Assembly: GCA_047967505.1 (NCBI GenBank)
Contig: CM106541.1
Length of the DNA: 64,000 nucleotides
Reading direction: 5' to 3' (one strand)
DNA from: Dipteris shenzhenensis
Taxonomy: Eukaryota > Polypodiophyta > Polypodiopsida > Gleicheniales
A program made the translations under genes and the position numbers. A model generated the notes under the pieces. The model made no database searches. It saw only the letters and a list, made by a program, of their open reading frames with translations, and had not been told where the DNA came from. Below, piece by piece: positions 45,095 to 59,300 of this stretch. How positions within the stretch are numbered: the first letter of the stretch is position 1; every line of letters begins with the position of its first letter.

Positions 45095-46291
45095 TGTTGG
45101 AAAGGTCACCTCCCCATCTGTAAGCCCCAATATGAGGAGAGCATGGGGGGGTTGGACCTGGGTCCTGAGGGATGGCCACATGGCCATGGGGGCAGAGATC
45201 AGAGAGAAAAAGGAAAGTACCTGGAGGCATCAAAGTTGCTGCAACACATGGCGATGCATACATGGCATAGATCTGGCCTGGAAGAGGCAGATCTGGAGCA
45301 GCGCAAGATGGCGGGTTATCCCAAGGTACAGGTGCCTACATGGCGAGCTATCTGGCGAGGCATCTGGGTAGGCACATGGCCTGCAAAATACCCTAAAGAT
45401 GGCGCAGGAATATGGTGGGACAGATCAGCAAAACAGATCGGCCAACAGTAGGGCTGGTTGGGGCTGGTTGAGCCAGCTAACCAGGCCTCGGTTAGGCTGG
45501 TCAAGAGGGCTGGGTCCCTGCCTGGAACAAAGGCTGTAAAGGCCCTCGTAAAGACCCTTATATAGGGCCCTGGTTGGGCTGGTAGGGGCAGCCAACCAGG
45601 TCAGTTTTCAGCCAGACTGAGTCGGCCAAAATAGGGCTGACCAGTCGGCTGTTTTGACAAGGCCTTGGGCCTATAGAAAGAGAAGCCCTGGTTCTCATAA
45701 TTTATCCAACCATTCAGAAGTCCCTCCCTTGGGCCTCACACTGGGGGTGAAGGAGAGTGGAAGGTGTGCTGCAGACTGAGTTCCCTACAAGCTGGACCTC
45801 GGCTGTCTTCTAGGGCAGCGAGGTGTTGTGATCAACATCCTCTGGAGCAGCAAACCAAGAGCAGGAGCAGCAGACCAGCAGCCTATGAGCCTACATCCAG
45901 GAGGACATAGAGGCTGGAGAGTTACAGACCTAGCTCAGCAAGGTGCTGCCCACCTAGGCTGATTCACGGGTAGTAAGGTGGAGAAGAACACTCTGGACAG
46001 AGACTCTACATACGCTTGAGGTGGAGCACGCGGGCACAGAGATCTAGAAGTTCTTGACATCTAGTAGGAGAACCTTTTGGTATTGTATCCTGTCCTACTT
46101 TGTGGACGGACGGAAATATAAAGTGTTGCTTCTATATTTGTCTCTAAGCATTGTCTATTTACTGGCTTGCACATCTATGCACATTACGTTAAGAAGTTTG
46201 TGATTCCACACCCCACACCACACTGTGTGAGCTCCTGGGCAATTCTCTCAGTCTTCCGCTGTGCGTACCCTCTGTGGGGTCATTTCTAACA
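45095..46291 (+). mobile_element. solo LTR 1, with target-site duplication ATGTA
   Basis: Starts TGTTGGAAAGG and ends CATTTCTAACA, giving TGTTgGAAA/TTTCtAACA inverted ends. It is flanked by perfect 5-bp repeats ATGTA at 45090-45094 and 46292-46296. 1,197 bp with no internal domains, so it is a solo LTR from recombination. CCTATAGAAAG at about 45,671 is the counterpart of a TATA box in solo LTR 2. Open frames inside are not genes. Confidence 0.93.
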
Positions 46292-46296
46292 ATGTA

Positions 46297-47082
46297 TAGC
46301 TAGCTGCCATGAGTCACTATAATATACATGTATCCCATAAATGTGGGTGGACAAGTAGAGACATATATAAGACTAGAATATATCCAATCTTACAAATTAA
46401 AATTATTATAAAGCAAGTGAAAGAATGAAGGAAAGAAGGGACCTTATGAGTGAATTAGATAAATAAAAAATTCTCATCAATCCCCGAGCATAAGCTGCCA
46501 TATGGGTTTTAACAGATTCCAGGATCTCAACACACCCTTTATTTTCCACCCCCACGCCCTTATTTATCCACTATTATTTATAAATTTAGAATAAACAAAT
46601 TAAAACGTAGCTAATATTTAACTAAATGTTGTCGATGTTGTCCATGTACAACTCAAAGAGGCTTCTATGAATACTTTGCACAGAATAGTCCCTGAGTACT
46701 TCTACACAACCTCCAAGAAAACTGAAAGTAACTGTTATAAACGCACACACCTTTTCAGCCCAGAACATGCATAGATCGCATCCATATGAAGAAGCCTGAT
46801 ACATGGAATGAATTTCCATGCATGCAGCATACTTCATGCAAGCACTAGCTCCGGGAACACTAGATTATATAGTTAGATACACTACTTTTAATCAGCCCCA
46901 GAACATTTACAGCTCTCATTCACAATCACCATCTACTTGAAATCCAGATATTTTCTGCCCTGGCATCACCCTCAACTCTACTCAAAGAAACATGGATTTC
47001 CACAACAAAATAAGAACTAAACATCTCACACAAAGGGCTATTGGTAAGTTAAGGACAGAACCTGCGCATAAGAAAAGGCAGC
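46297..47082 (-). other. 3' flank and probable 3' UTR of the DUF1218 gene
   Basis: Downstream of the DUF1218 stop on the minus strand. AATAAA-type signals (TTTATT on plus) occur at about 46,535 and 46,560. A 71-codon minus-strand frame at 46,837-46,622 has no recognisable domain and may simply be UTR. Confidence 0.4.
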
Positions 47083-47341
47083 TTAGGCAAAAGGGGTCAT
47101 GTTGATACCCGCCTCCCCCCTGTTCAAGGTTGGCCTCCAAGAGTTGTTTTGGGCTTTTTCGTAGCAAATATAGTACGAAATACTGAGAAGGAAAGTAAAA
47201 AAGGTGAAAGCAACTCCTGCAGCGAAAGTATCCTTGCGAATAGCATCACAAGTCAAGTCAAAGCTCGAAAAATATCTGATGTGTTTCGCATTTTGAACTG
47301 AACCAGCCAACAGACATGCTCCAGCAATAATGAAGCAAACC
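47083..47341 (-). CDS. DUF1218 gene exon 3
   Basis: Follows acceptor TTTTCTTGCAG; its first G completes Trp. Encodes [20 protein letters not shown], a loop with Cys, the fourth helix ([18 protein letters not shown]) and a short polar tail ending TPFA then TAA at 47083. Confidence 0.9.
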
Positions 47342-50300
47342 CTGCAAGAAAATGTGTAGGTGAGGAGGACAAACAACAACACGAGTATAAACCAACTCTA
47401 GATTAGCACACAAGAACCACTTGTAGCTTTTAGGACAAACCAAAAAATCAGCCTTGTCATAGGATGTATTCTAAGATGGAAAAATGAGATTATTGTAGCT
47501 CACTAAACCTTGGTACGTCCTTTTTTTTGGGCAATTGATGCTGCACCCTTTTACAAATCGTAGTAAGAGAGTCATGTAATTGCTTTTTGAAGCCTTGTAA
47601 ATACTCAATCACTTTGCATATTTTGGTCAGCTTGGTCAAAGTTGGTCAAGCTTGGTCGACAACACCTCGACCATAATTGTTTAATGTTTGGAACAAGTTC
47701 ATGAAGAAAGGGATTCCTAGCCATGATTTATTTGGGACCTACCACTTCCTTGAGTTATGGGGTCCAATCATGTGGTTCTATATACCTCGATCTTACATCT
47801 AAAAGTTTTTAATAAAAAGAGCAAAAGAGCAAAGGAGAGAGGAAATAGGACGACGGAAGACGGGGATTTGCAAGAGACATCAAACGACACTCAAATTTAA
47901 AAGAGAGCACTTATGAATGTTCTCATCAATATCCAAGCAAAAGCTGGCATCCAGGTTTCCAAAATCCCTTGGATAAACCTAATGCTTACTAAGCTTAACA
48001 TCCCCAAACAACCAAAACTATGACAGCAAAAAGTAAGCTAACGAAGAATGAAAAAAGAAGACAAAATGAGAAAGAGAGAGAGAGAGAGAGTGGGGGGGCG
48101 GAAAATTAATTTACATGTTAAAAACAAAAGGGGGCCATCTAGCTACAGAAGAAGGGCGGGACAAGACCAGGGAATTCCTTCATAGTTTGTGGATAGACAT
48201 CCAGTGGTACATATGCAGTTTCTGTGAATCAGCTGGCATAGTTGGAGGGGTCCCTGGAAAGCTCAAAGAATTGTGTCCCCAAGGGATCCACGTACTGTGG
48301 TGATAGGACTCGTGTCTTGAATCCTGATGTCCTTCAAGAGTCCCTTCCATGTATAATATTGTTAAAAATCGACCAACAGAGGGTACACACAGTAGAAGAC
48401 TGATAGAATAGCCCAGGAGCTCACACAGTGTGTATGGGGAGTGGAATCACAAACTTGTTAAACTTATGTGCTTCAAATAGATGTGCAGATCAGGAGATAG
48501 ACAGTAGACATAGCCAGATATAGAATCCACCAAAACAATATATTTCCATCCAAAACTATGGACACAACAAAAGAGAGAGATCACTAAAGTGTAGACCTCT
48601 GATCTTACCAAAGGTCCTTCTCTATCTGCTAGTCTCCTCTAGAACCCCGAGTTCGTGTACATCCAGAGATCTCAGCTCCTTGCTGCCCTAGAAGACAGCC
48701 AAGTATCAGCCTCACTCTTGAGCTAAGTCTGCAGCAACACTAGCACTCCTTCACCTTCTGGATGTAAACCCCAAGGATGGTGCTTTGCTGCTCCTTTCTG
48801 CTCTGCTGGAAGCTGCACTGCTGGATGATATGAATGAGGCCAAGTGCCTCTCTTTTATAGGGCCCAAGGCCCCTCAAAATAACCGACTGGTCAGCCCCTT
48901 GCTGGCCGATTCAGTCTGCCAAAGATCCGCCCCCACATGCCCTTTATCCTGGGCTGTGGGCAACAGTTCCTGTGGGTCTGTGTGCCCTCTGCATTTATGT
49001 GGGGGCCCAGCCCCCTTGGCTGGCCCCCCCTTTATGCCTTTCTTGCTGGCCGACTTGCAGGCCCTGGTTGGCCGACTTTTAGGGCTGCTGCTAGGCCCCT
49101 CCCTTGGGCAGTTCCTAGGCCAGGTGGCTGGCCTGCCATGGCCACCACTCCTGCTCTCTTCTCTGTCCTGCAGCACCTTCTATCTGGCCCTCCAGACCTG
49201 CAGCAAATAGGCGCCTCTTCTCCTGGATTACCAAGCCACGCTGCTGCTCCAGATCTGCCTCCTGCCAGGCTAGATCTAGGCTTTGATGTCCCCGCCATCT
49301 GTTCCTTCTATAGGCGATGTCTGTTGCAGCCGTGCTGGTCCCTCCAAGTACCTTACTCTCTTTGATGTGAGGTGTTGCCCATGTGGCAGCCCCCTCTCTT
49401 TCTTTTCTCTTGGGCACATCCTGCCCTAGGTCTCCCTCCCCCATGCTCTCCTCATATGGGGGCTTACAGATGGGGAGGTGACCTTTCCAACAAATATGCT
49501 ATCTCCATCAAATCATCATAATGATCGGCCTGCCGCTTGTGCCACCATGTGACAGGTTCACTTGACACATGCATGGAAGCCAAGGCACGCTTCTCCTCGT
49601 CTTCTCAGGGAACCACCAAGAGAATAAATGTCAAATCGTCTATTTCCTTGGAAAGGACTCGACTTGGTAGCTTTTGTTCCCCTCTCAAAATTCGCTGCTG
49701 CCCGTGGTTGGATCAATGAGAGTAGTGCTGGATATTGGTCGTCCTTCTTGGCTTGCACTATCACTCTTCTTTCTCGGCTTGCTTGATTCAAAGATGATCT
49801 TCCCTTTTGGCTTGCTTGATTCGAAGGCGTGCATCCTTATCGGCTTGCTTGAGCCAAGAGAGCTCTTCTCTTCTACTCGTGCTTCTCGTAGACACTCTTC
49901 TCTGCCCTCTAGGCAGCCTCTTTTGACTGCTGAAGCTGCATCTACATGACGGCTTGCATCATGGCGACCATGGCTAATGGGGTTATCTGTGCCTCCACAA
50001 ACAAAGGTGATGATGTTGGTGGGGCTGCCTTGGGAGTTGAAGCTGCCTACTTCTCCATGTCTGAATTGGAAGGTGCTCCTGTGGATTTGCCAAAGCGTGT
50101 TTGTAGCATAAACTGAACTACCTTTCCTGATCTTTCCTCCACCCACCCGCCTTTTTAAACAGAGAAAAGTAACAAGAACTCACATACCTTGGACATGTCA
50201 AAAAAATGTCCATATTGACTGTGAGAAAAGTCAGGAAGGCATGTGAGTTGGCCCATTTTGAGAATGATTACCGAAGTCAAATCCTTTCTAGGATTTGTGA

Positions 50301-53300
50301 ACTTCCAATTTTTGCTAAGATAGCTTTTCCCCTATTAGATTTTTCTAAAGAGGTGGAGAAGAGTAAATATAAAAAGTATAGATCCATTGTGTAGACAAAC
50401 AAACTTGACGCGTGGTTTAAGTAATTAAAACATGATGTCACTACAGCTCCTATATTATAGATAGTCTATCCGAGTAAATCATTGGTGATTGAAACAAATG
50501 CTAGTGACTATGTGTCATGTGCATGTATTGGTCTCTGATGCATACTGTGGTACACAAGACTAGCTCAAGTAGCCTGGGGAGGCTTAGGGCTAGGCAAGCT
50601 TGATTCTCGGGTTGAGTGGCAAGGGTACGAACCAGATAGAGGTCTCCGCTATTTTTGGCGCATTGGGCCGAGTCTATAAAAGGGGCCCAGAGGTTCAATC
50701 TTCAGGGAACCGATGGGAGCAAGTGTAGTTCCCTAGTGCTAGGTCTGATCCTGGATCAAGTCGGAGACACACGCCTACATCTTAGCGTAGCCCAAGACCC
50801 AGCAACAGATCCAAAGCCTTTAGGTGCCCCTTGGTGGTATGGGACACCAGGCTGGTTAGGATCTAGTTGGGAGTTCGTGCTAGTAGCCCAACTCGTGACT
50901 CAGAGGGGACATCTCTTGATTCGGGATCTTATCCCGTAGGTGTCATGGTTGGGTGGTCAGCAGCCTGCTCAAATTCCTCATGTTTGGTGTGTTCTTGTGT
51001 TTGCTTGCAGGTCAAAGGTTTCAAGAGTGCTAGGGACGTGTCACTTGGTATCAAAGCCAACTCCTCATGTATGAATCTCTGTTGCGAGAAAGAGTGGATG
51101 AGATTTCCTCCAGGTATGACTCAAATTCAAAATTGCTTAGGATATCCTGCACGAGTTGTGGATTCGTCAGTTAAGGGTTATAACTTGACTGGATTGAGAT
51201 AGGAGTCGTCGTGAGAGAGCTCAGGTGGATTCATTGTAAGCTGGGTGAGACATGAAGAGTCGTTGAGGGATCAAGGAGACCAAGATTTGCAGCTAGGGAG
51301 GATCGGAAAAGATCTCATGGCGGGAAGATTGGCATGAGCAGAGCTGACAGAAGAGAAGCGTTAGGCTATGGCGGGATTCGAGGGAGCACGGACAAACGCC
51401 AGGCTACAAGTAATAGGGCTTGCGCTGAGGGCAAGGAGAGGTGCGCAATACGGGGCTGGACAAATCGCGATTGGGCTGAGGAGTATTCAGGCCTTGGAAG
51501 CTTAAAAAAATATAAGCCCTTCCAAGTTAGGCGGATGGGCTTTTCTAGAAAGCTAGGCTTTCTAAAAGCCAGGGTTCACCTAATTTATAACATGGCAGAT
51601 CTCTTCTCTCTACTAGCCCAAGGAATCGCGCGCCAACTACCCACCTCAGCTGCCTTCTCTACCGAATTGCCGGTCGTCCGTACGGATCAGCTGCCCTCTT
51701 TCCTCCCTCTAGCCTTGCTGTTTTTTCCGCCTTCTCTAATTCCCATGGCAGCCTCTAATTCATTGCTCACTCCTAGTCTCGAATCTACCTATTGCTCCTC
51801 TCTCCTAGACTACGCCCTCCTCTTAATTCAGTTCTAGAGCTCTCTTCCTTTGCCACAATTTATTCATGGCTGACTCAATGGAACCCAGGCTTTCAGAAGG
51901 AGATCAGGACATGGATTACCAAGGAGGGGACGACCAGGGTCTTTATGACAACTTGGTTACAAAGACTGCCTTCAATGAATTCACCTCAGCTCTTGACGCA
52001 AAGTTTGATCTGGTTAATTCGAATCATACGGGGTGTTGACACAGCAACTCCAAGGGATATCACGCTCTTGACTAGCATTGTCCAAGCACTTACACATGTT
52101 GATGCTTTAGCTTTAGTGTTGGGTCCGAAAATTACACCAGATCCCTATCCTGGAGATCAAAAGTCCAAGACCAAGGAAGTGGTCGACACTTGGTTATACA
52201 AGTGGCAAGTACACTTCCAGTTTCACCCCTATCCTGATGAAAAGAAGATGCAGCTTGTAGTAGGGTATCTATCTGGAAAGGCATTACTTTGGTGGAAGGA
52301 GCTTCGGCTGAAGCCCTCCACTTGAATCGAATTTGAAGAAGTTTTCAGTAAAGAATTTCTTAAGACAGAGGAGGATTATGACATCGTAGGCAAGCTTAAG
52401 GCCCTCGATATGTCCAAACAGAATTTGACTTTTGAAGTTTATCTTCAGAAGTTTCGTGATTTGCAAACCAAAGCTACAAAGATGGACCCTGTCACTTTAT
52501 TGGACTTCTTTGTGGATGGTTTGCCTGATTCCTATAAAGTTCAAATCAAGAACAACAAGTGTACCACTTTGCAAGAGGCCATGAACTATGCGCGTATCTA
52601 TGATGATACCATGGCCAGCGCAAAAGGAACCACTCCTACCAACACGAGTGGGAAGAACGAGAGGAAGTTCTTCCAGTCACCAACTGGTACAGGGGAGTCG
52701 AAGTCAGTTGACAACGCCACCAAGAAGAATTCGACTCAAACAAAGAATGAAAGAGCCCGTTTTCTACCCACCCTTAAGCTAAAGAAAGGATGTTGTTTTA
52801 TTTGCGAGGAACGGGCCACACACGGAACGATTGTATTAGGCCAATAACTATCTTTCCATGGCCAATACAAGAAAAGCATGCCAAAGGCCAAAACATGAGA
52901 TGAATATGGGACAAGCAAGAACCAAATGCAAGTGCCAGGACCAAAGCTCCATGCGAGCCAAGGAACCAAAACTAAGGGAGCTAATCAAGCATCGATGACA
53001 GGTATTTCTGTAAATGTCGTTACGTGCCCACTTTCATTTAATTGCACTTTTAATAATTCGTTATTTGGCCCCCATGACCTTTTCCGAGCTTATGGAGAAG
53101 TAAGGGACCAAAGAGTTCACATTCTCTTTGACCCGCGCAGCTCTCACAATTTTGTGAACTACAAATTTTTGCAGAAGATGGGGCTGTAGCATGTCCACGA
53201 CACCTAGCAATCACACCTACAAGGTGCAGCTTCCAGCTGGGAAGCAGTTTTGGGATCGTAAGATTGACGAACTTTCTATCCGGATTCAAGACTACACAGC

Positions 53301-56300
53301 TACTCTTACGTGCTATGTTATGCACTTGGAACATGTGGACTTGTTTAAAACCCATAATATTCGAATTAGATGAAAAGACCATACACTCTCTTTTTTGGAT
53401 AAGGACATCCAATTTTGTATTAACTGTGATGATATCCCCTCTTCTCAGGGACCTGTTGTATCTGCGATGCAGCTTCGGAATATATTAAACAATTCTCATT
53501 ATGATGTGTATCAATGTGTTTTGATTCCGCTTTCCTCATTTGTTGTCTCAATCAATAACAATATTGAATTAAGTGTGTTTGAACACCGAGAATTGAGAAC
53601 GTTGTTAGATGATTTCATTAATGTATTCCCTGCACAACTGCCGGAAGGTTTACCTCCAGAACGTGCAGTAGATCATCGCCTAGATTTAGTACCTGGGGCT
53701 CAACCTATTAGTATTCCATCTTATAGGATGAGCCAACAGGATGAGCCAACTCGAGGAGGACGAGTTAGCTTCACAACTTCAAGACTATCCAAACATGGGT
53801 TATGTTCACCCAAGTAAATCACACTGGGATGCATCTATTCTTTTAAGAAAGAAGAAAGATGGTTCATGGAGGATGTGTGTAGATTACAAACGGTTAAATA
53901 AATTGACAATTAAGAATCAATACCCTCTTCCTCGTTCAGATGATTGATCAACTAGTTGGCCCGAGCCAAGTATTTCACTAAGATTGATTTGCATACGGGT
54001 TACCATCAAATCCGTATCTATGCTAAACACATAGATACAACTACTTTTCATACTAGGTATGGCCACTACAAGTTCCTCGTATTGCCTTTTGGTTTGACCA
54101 ATGGTCCCGCTAGCTTCCAGCAAATGATGAACGATTTGTTCTGAGATTATTTGGGCAAATTCGTTGTTGTGTTCTTAGATGACATCTTCGTATGTAACCG
54201 ATCGGAGGATCACATTGGCCACCTCCGGATTGTCTTAGTTCTTTCAAGACACCATAAGCTATATGCCAAGATCAATAAATGTGACTTCTTTATGAAGGAG
54301 ATCATTTACTTAGGGCACAAGATTTCTTCCAAAGGAATCAGCATTGATCTAGATCGTATCCAGAAGGTTTTGGAATGGCCCATCCCTCAGACAGTGAAAC
54401 AACTTCGTTCTTTCCTAGGATTTACGATCTTTCTACGAAAGTCAGTGCGTGACTATTCTAAAATCACGGTGCCCTTGACCAACGTATTGAAAGGTCGTGG
54501 ACGCAGGTCTACCCAGCCGATCTCTTGGAATGATGGCATGAACAAGGCTTTTGAGGCCTTGAAGCAAACTATCAGGGAAGCCCCTATTCTGATCCCACCC
54601 GGCCTTATGTTTTAGAGGCCGATGCGAGTGACTTTGTGATTGAAGCCGCTTTATTCCAAGAGGGAAGACCTGTAGCTTTGAAAGTAAAAAGCTAGATGAC
54701 ACTCAATATCGTTGGCCCACACTAGAAAAAGAATTGTATGCAATAGTGTATGCTCTAAAGGTTTGAAGACACTACTTGTATGGTTCAAAGTTTCTCGTAT
54801 TGACAGATCATCAGTCCATAAAGTATGTGTGTGATGGGTCAGAATTGAGGGGAAGAAAGACTAGATGGGCAGAGTTAATGTAAGATTTTGATTTTGAAAT
54901 ACGTTATCGAAAGGGTTTCTTGAATAGTGTGGCAGATGAATAGTATAGCAGATGCCTTAAGTCAAACAAGTTTGTAAATGCTATGTCATTTACCGAAATA
55001 TCCTCTGACCTATTTCAATCCTTGAGAGGGCTTCGCGCAACTGACAGTCATTTTAGTTCTTATTGGCAAAAGATCCAAGATGGGAGCTCCATGGTTGACC
55101 AAGACTCAAGGATTGTGCCACCTACAGTACAAGCGACGAGAGGTCAATGGATGATTAGGAAGGGCTTGTTGTTTTGGAATGGGAAGATATGTGTGCCACA
55201 TGTATCGGATCTTCAATCCAAGATTCTCTGTGAGTGTCGTGATGCTCCTAGTGCTGGACATCCGGACATACATCGGATTTTGTCTCTTGTAAAACATACC
55301 TTCTATTAGCCTAAGATGTGTGCATTTATTGAAAGCTATGTGGTAGGTTGCCGGGTTTGTCAAGTTACTAAGGCAGAATTGCCTTAGAAGCGCAGGTCTA
55401 TTACAACCATTGCAAATCCCTGGTAATAAATGGGAAGTATTTCCATGGACTTTATTACCGGTTTGCCTAGAGCACGCAAGGGTCATGACTCCATTTGGGT
55501 CATAGTTGATTGTTTAACAAAAATGGGTAGATCTTTACCTACTCAATCGACCATATCAGCTATTCAGTTGGCTCACAAGTTTGTGGATCAATTGTTTTAG
55601 CTACATGGTTTGCAGTCCAACATAGTCTGTGACCGGGACTCTAAGTTTACATGTAACTTTTGGACACTTGTTTTTGAGAAGTTGAAAACTACTCCAAGTA
55701 TGAGTTCCTGAAATCATGCACAATCTGATGGCAGCACAAAAAAGGTTAACCAATTGGTAAAGATATGCTTTGCGCATATGTTTCTACGAGACAATCTTCA
55801 TGAAAAGACTATCTCCCCATGATAGAATTTGCTTACAACAGTGCAAAGCATTCAAGTACAGGTTACAGCCCTTTTATGCTAATGTACGCGTTTCAACCAA
55901 AGTCATCAGTTATGGTTGGATTCAAGGGAATAAACAATGATGCTGCAAGGACATTCTTGCAAGACATGCAGGAAATGTTGCAGTTTGCCAAGGAGTCTAT
56001 TAGAAGTGCCCAAGATCACGATAGATTTTATGCTAATAAACATCGTTCACCCAGAGTGTACTCTGATGGAACGATGGTATATTTATGTATTCCCAAGGAA
56101 TCCAAGAGCCTAGGTACTGGTTTGGTTTCGAAATTATCCCCCACATACTGTGGTCCATTCAAGATTATTGAAAGAATTGGACTAGTTGCATATAAGCTAG
56201 AATTGCCTCTTGATGTTAAAGTACATCCAGTTTTTCATGTCAGTAGACTGAAAGAGTTACTGGGTGCGGATGATCAGCTTGTTTCTCCTCAAGAAATAAT

Positions 56301-59300
56301 ACAAGTTACTGATTTGACTTTTATTCCACACGAACCTGAGAGAATACTTGAATTTCGTGAAGACAGATCCGGAATAGAACTATCACGATATACAAGATCA
56401 AGTGGAAGGATCGTGTCGAGGAGGACGCAACATGGGTTACCTAACCTCCACAGGACATTCTCGGGTTTTCTTACGAACTCAGGAGTGAGTTCTTAGATAA
56501 GGGGAAGTATGTCGTGTGCATGGATTGGCATCTGATGTGTACTGTTGTACACAAGACTAGCTCAGGTAGCCTGGGGAAGCTTAGGGCTAGGCAGGCTTGA
56601 TTCTCGGGTTGAGTGGCGAGGGTACAAACCAAATAGAGGTCTCTATTATTTTTGGCACATTGGGCCCAAGTCTATAAAAGGGGCTCAAACGTTCAATCTT
56701 CAAGGAGCCGAGGGGAGCAAGTCTAGTTCCCTGGTGCTAGGTTTGATCTTGGATCAAGTCGCGGACACACGCCTGCATCTTAGCAGAGCCCAAGGCCAAC
56801 AGCAGATCCAAGGCCTCTAGGCGCCACCTGGTGCTATGGGACACCAGGCTGGTTAGGATCTGGTTGGAGTTCGTGCTAGTAGCTTAGCTCATGCTCGAAG
56901 GGGACATCTCCTGATTCGGGATCTTATCTGTAGGTGTCATGGTTAGGTGGTCAGCAACCTGCTCAGATTCCTCATGTCTGGTGTGTTAACATGCCACTTG
57001 TCTAAAATCTAGACTAAGTCCTATTACAAGCCTCTAAGGGCAAGTCCAGGGATCTTCGTAGCACTTGGTCACGCAGGTGGCCTCCGAAAATACTTGCTAC
57101 ACTCCAAATTGCTTACCTACAACAATTAATTAAAGTGCACTACCATGGCACCCATTGATTGTTAGCGTAGAGTAGGACATTTGACAATTTTGGCTAACAG
57201 AGTAGGACATTTATGCCATGGATGCCCTGGCTTATGTTTCTTACATCCGAAACATTTACCCTCCTTAATTAGCTTTTTCTTCTCATCGTCAATCATGGAA
57301 GGAAATGGTATCCATCCAGGACATGATTGGCTGTTAACATTTTGTGCAATAGCTCTCTCTTTTCCTTTGTTGAAAGGCTTCCGAGGATTCAATTTCCTCT
57401 TAGCAATCTCAGCCAATTTAGTGAGGTCTTTCAAGGTGGTTGGGTTGAACATTTCAACCTCATACCTCACTTTCGGGGTTAGGGCTGCTAAATACTTCTT
57501 CCTTCTATCATCCTCGCTCTTCTCAGATAACTCTAAAGAGAGTTTTAGGAACCTAGCTGTAAATTCAGCATTACTCTCGTTTTCGAATTGCCTGAACCTT
57601 TCCCAGCAGAAGGTCAATTCTTCTTCATGCCTCGGAGGTATGAAAGTGGCCTTAAGCTGCTCTACAAATTTGGACCATTAAAGAATAGGCTCTTTTCCCG
57701 TTTGTAATAAGGACCACCACATAAAAGCATCCTTATGTAGATGTAGTGTGGCAAGAGCAAGCTTCTCATGATCAGTCTTATCTTGATGGGCAAAATATAG
57801 CTCAAAATGGCGAATCCAATTGAGGATTTTATCCGCCTCTCTTGCTCCATCATACTTTGGGAATTCTATTCTCTCTCAGGGTTGGAATTTCACCATGAGC
57901 TATTTCTTGGGAAATTTCCAATTCTATGGCAAGGGTCACTGAAAGTGGGTGATGGAGGACTTAATAACACAGTCCACTTAAATATAGATCTGAGTTCATT
58001 TTGTGCACTGGTGAGTTGTCAGATGGGAGAGAGAGTAGTGAGATTCCTTACCAACAAGTTTCTGCTGCCAGGTTTAGCTTGAGCTTGCTGCCCTATTCTC
58101 TTACTCATATTTTTTGTAAAAGCCACCAACTCCAATCTCTCTTCGAAGACATACTCCCCTCAGTGCCAAACTAGCTCCCCTCAGTGCTAAACTAACTCAT
58201 AGCTAACTTTTACAACCTCATATGCCCAACCTAAAACAACATCCTAACTGAGGCAATCAGCACACTTGTTAATGCCTATAACTTTGGTCAATGCGTACCC
58301 TAGTCCATGAGGAACATAATACGCACAGCATACCAAGTATGGCTGTTGTTTGTAGCAATGGTACCCTGCAGTAATCAGGTGCCTCATTGTGGGTGAGCAT
58401 AAAATTGATACACTAAAGGCCTTTCTGATAGTCACTCACCAAATTAACCTTGTGGGGCAATTTGGTAGACCGAGCTGTTCAGGACTGGAAAGTTTCAATG
58501 TTTTGATTATTAAAGAAGTACATAGAGTTACCAAAGCAAGAACCGTCATTATGCAATTATACAATATTAACACATTCTAGAAACTGGACAACCATTACAT
58601 TATGAAAGCAATTGTTCCTAGAAATTGGACAACCACTAGCATTATGAAAGCATGGTTCTTAAACACTCATCCAATAAATAAATTATAGATCGGAAGCTTG
58701 ACCAATGATAACCTCTAATACCAATGGCTCTTAATCTTTTGTAACAGAGGCGTTGATGTGCTAAAGAACCTAGGGGGGGGAAGAAAGACTCTGCAGAAAG
58801 GCACTAAGTAGCATGCTTTACCAGTTTAAAAGAAATAAAATAATAGCAAATGCTCGCACTGCACTAGGCTTTAATGAACTCCCACAGCATAGACATCGGG
58901 TGGCCGTCGTTATCAAGACTTGACTTGCTAGAAGAAACAAAAGAGCCCCAGCACCTAAACCAGTTGCAATGTCTGAGTCATAAGAACACCATTGATTTCC
59001 TTTTACATCGGTCTGTAGTGTACCCTGTATAGTGCACCAAACAAACACATTCCACACGTTAAACATGCATCTCCCTTTCTTTTTTAATGCAGTAGTAACA
59101 ATGATAAGCAATGTCACCAAGAAAATTTGAACATTTCCCCTGCAGTTGTCAGCTACTGCAATTTTCAATTGGATGTAATGCAATTGCATCTCAGGCTACA
59201 ACTCGGGCCTAATTCTCAGCGTGATTGAAACAAAGGCTTCTGCCATTTTCTGGGAGTAGTAGATCAACTAGATCATGCTGAGTTATGGCACTTCAATCCC

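Larger units (their letters stand above)
50513..56987 (+). mobile_element. Ty3/gypsy chromovirus B, nearly full length, in DUF1218 intron 2
   Basis: 5' LTR (50513-51043), tRNA-Met-type primer-binding site, gag, protease, RT, RNase H, integrase with chromodomain, polypurine tract and a truncated 3' LTR (56510-56987). It is on the strand opposite to the host gene. All pol domains carry stops or frameshifts and catalytic losses (protease DSG is DPR; integrase Glu is Lys), so it is dead. It landed in an older gypsy fragment. Target-site duplication cannot be tested because the 3' LTR end is missing. Confidence 0.9.

Noticed and set aside
48785-49444. Several 100-140-codon frames on both strands
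   Set aside because: They lie inside solo LTR 2, which has GC-rich sequence with few stops; the same happens in solo LTR 1 at 45,005-45,504.
50655-51202. Open frames around 50.7-51.2 kb
   Set aside because: They span the chromovirus 5' LTR and leader; repeated at the 3' LTR, so not a gene.
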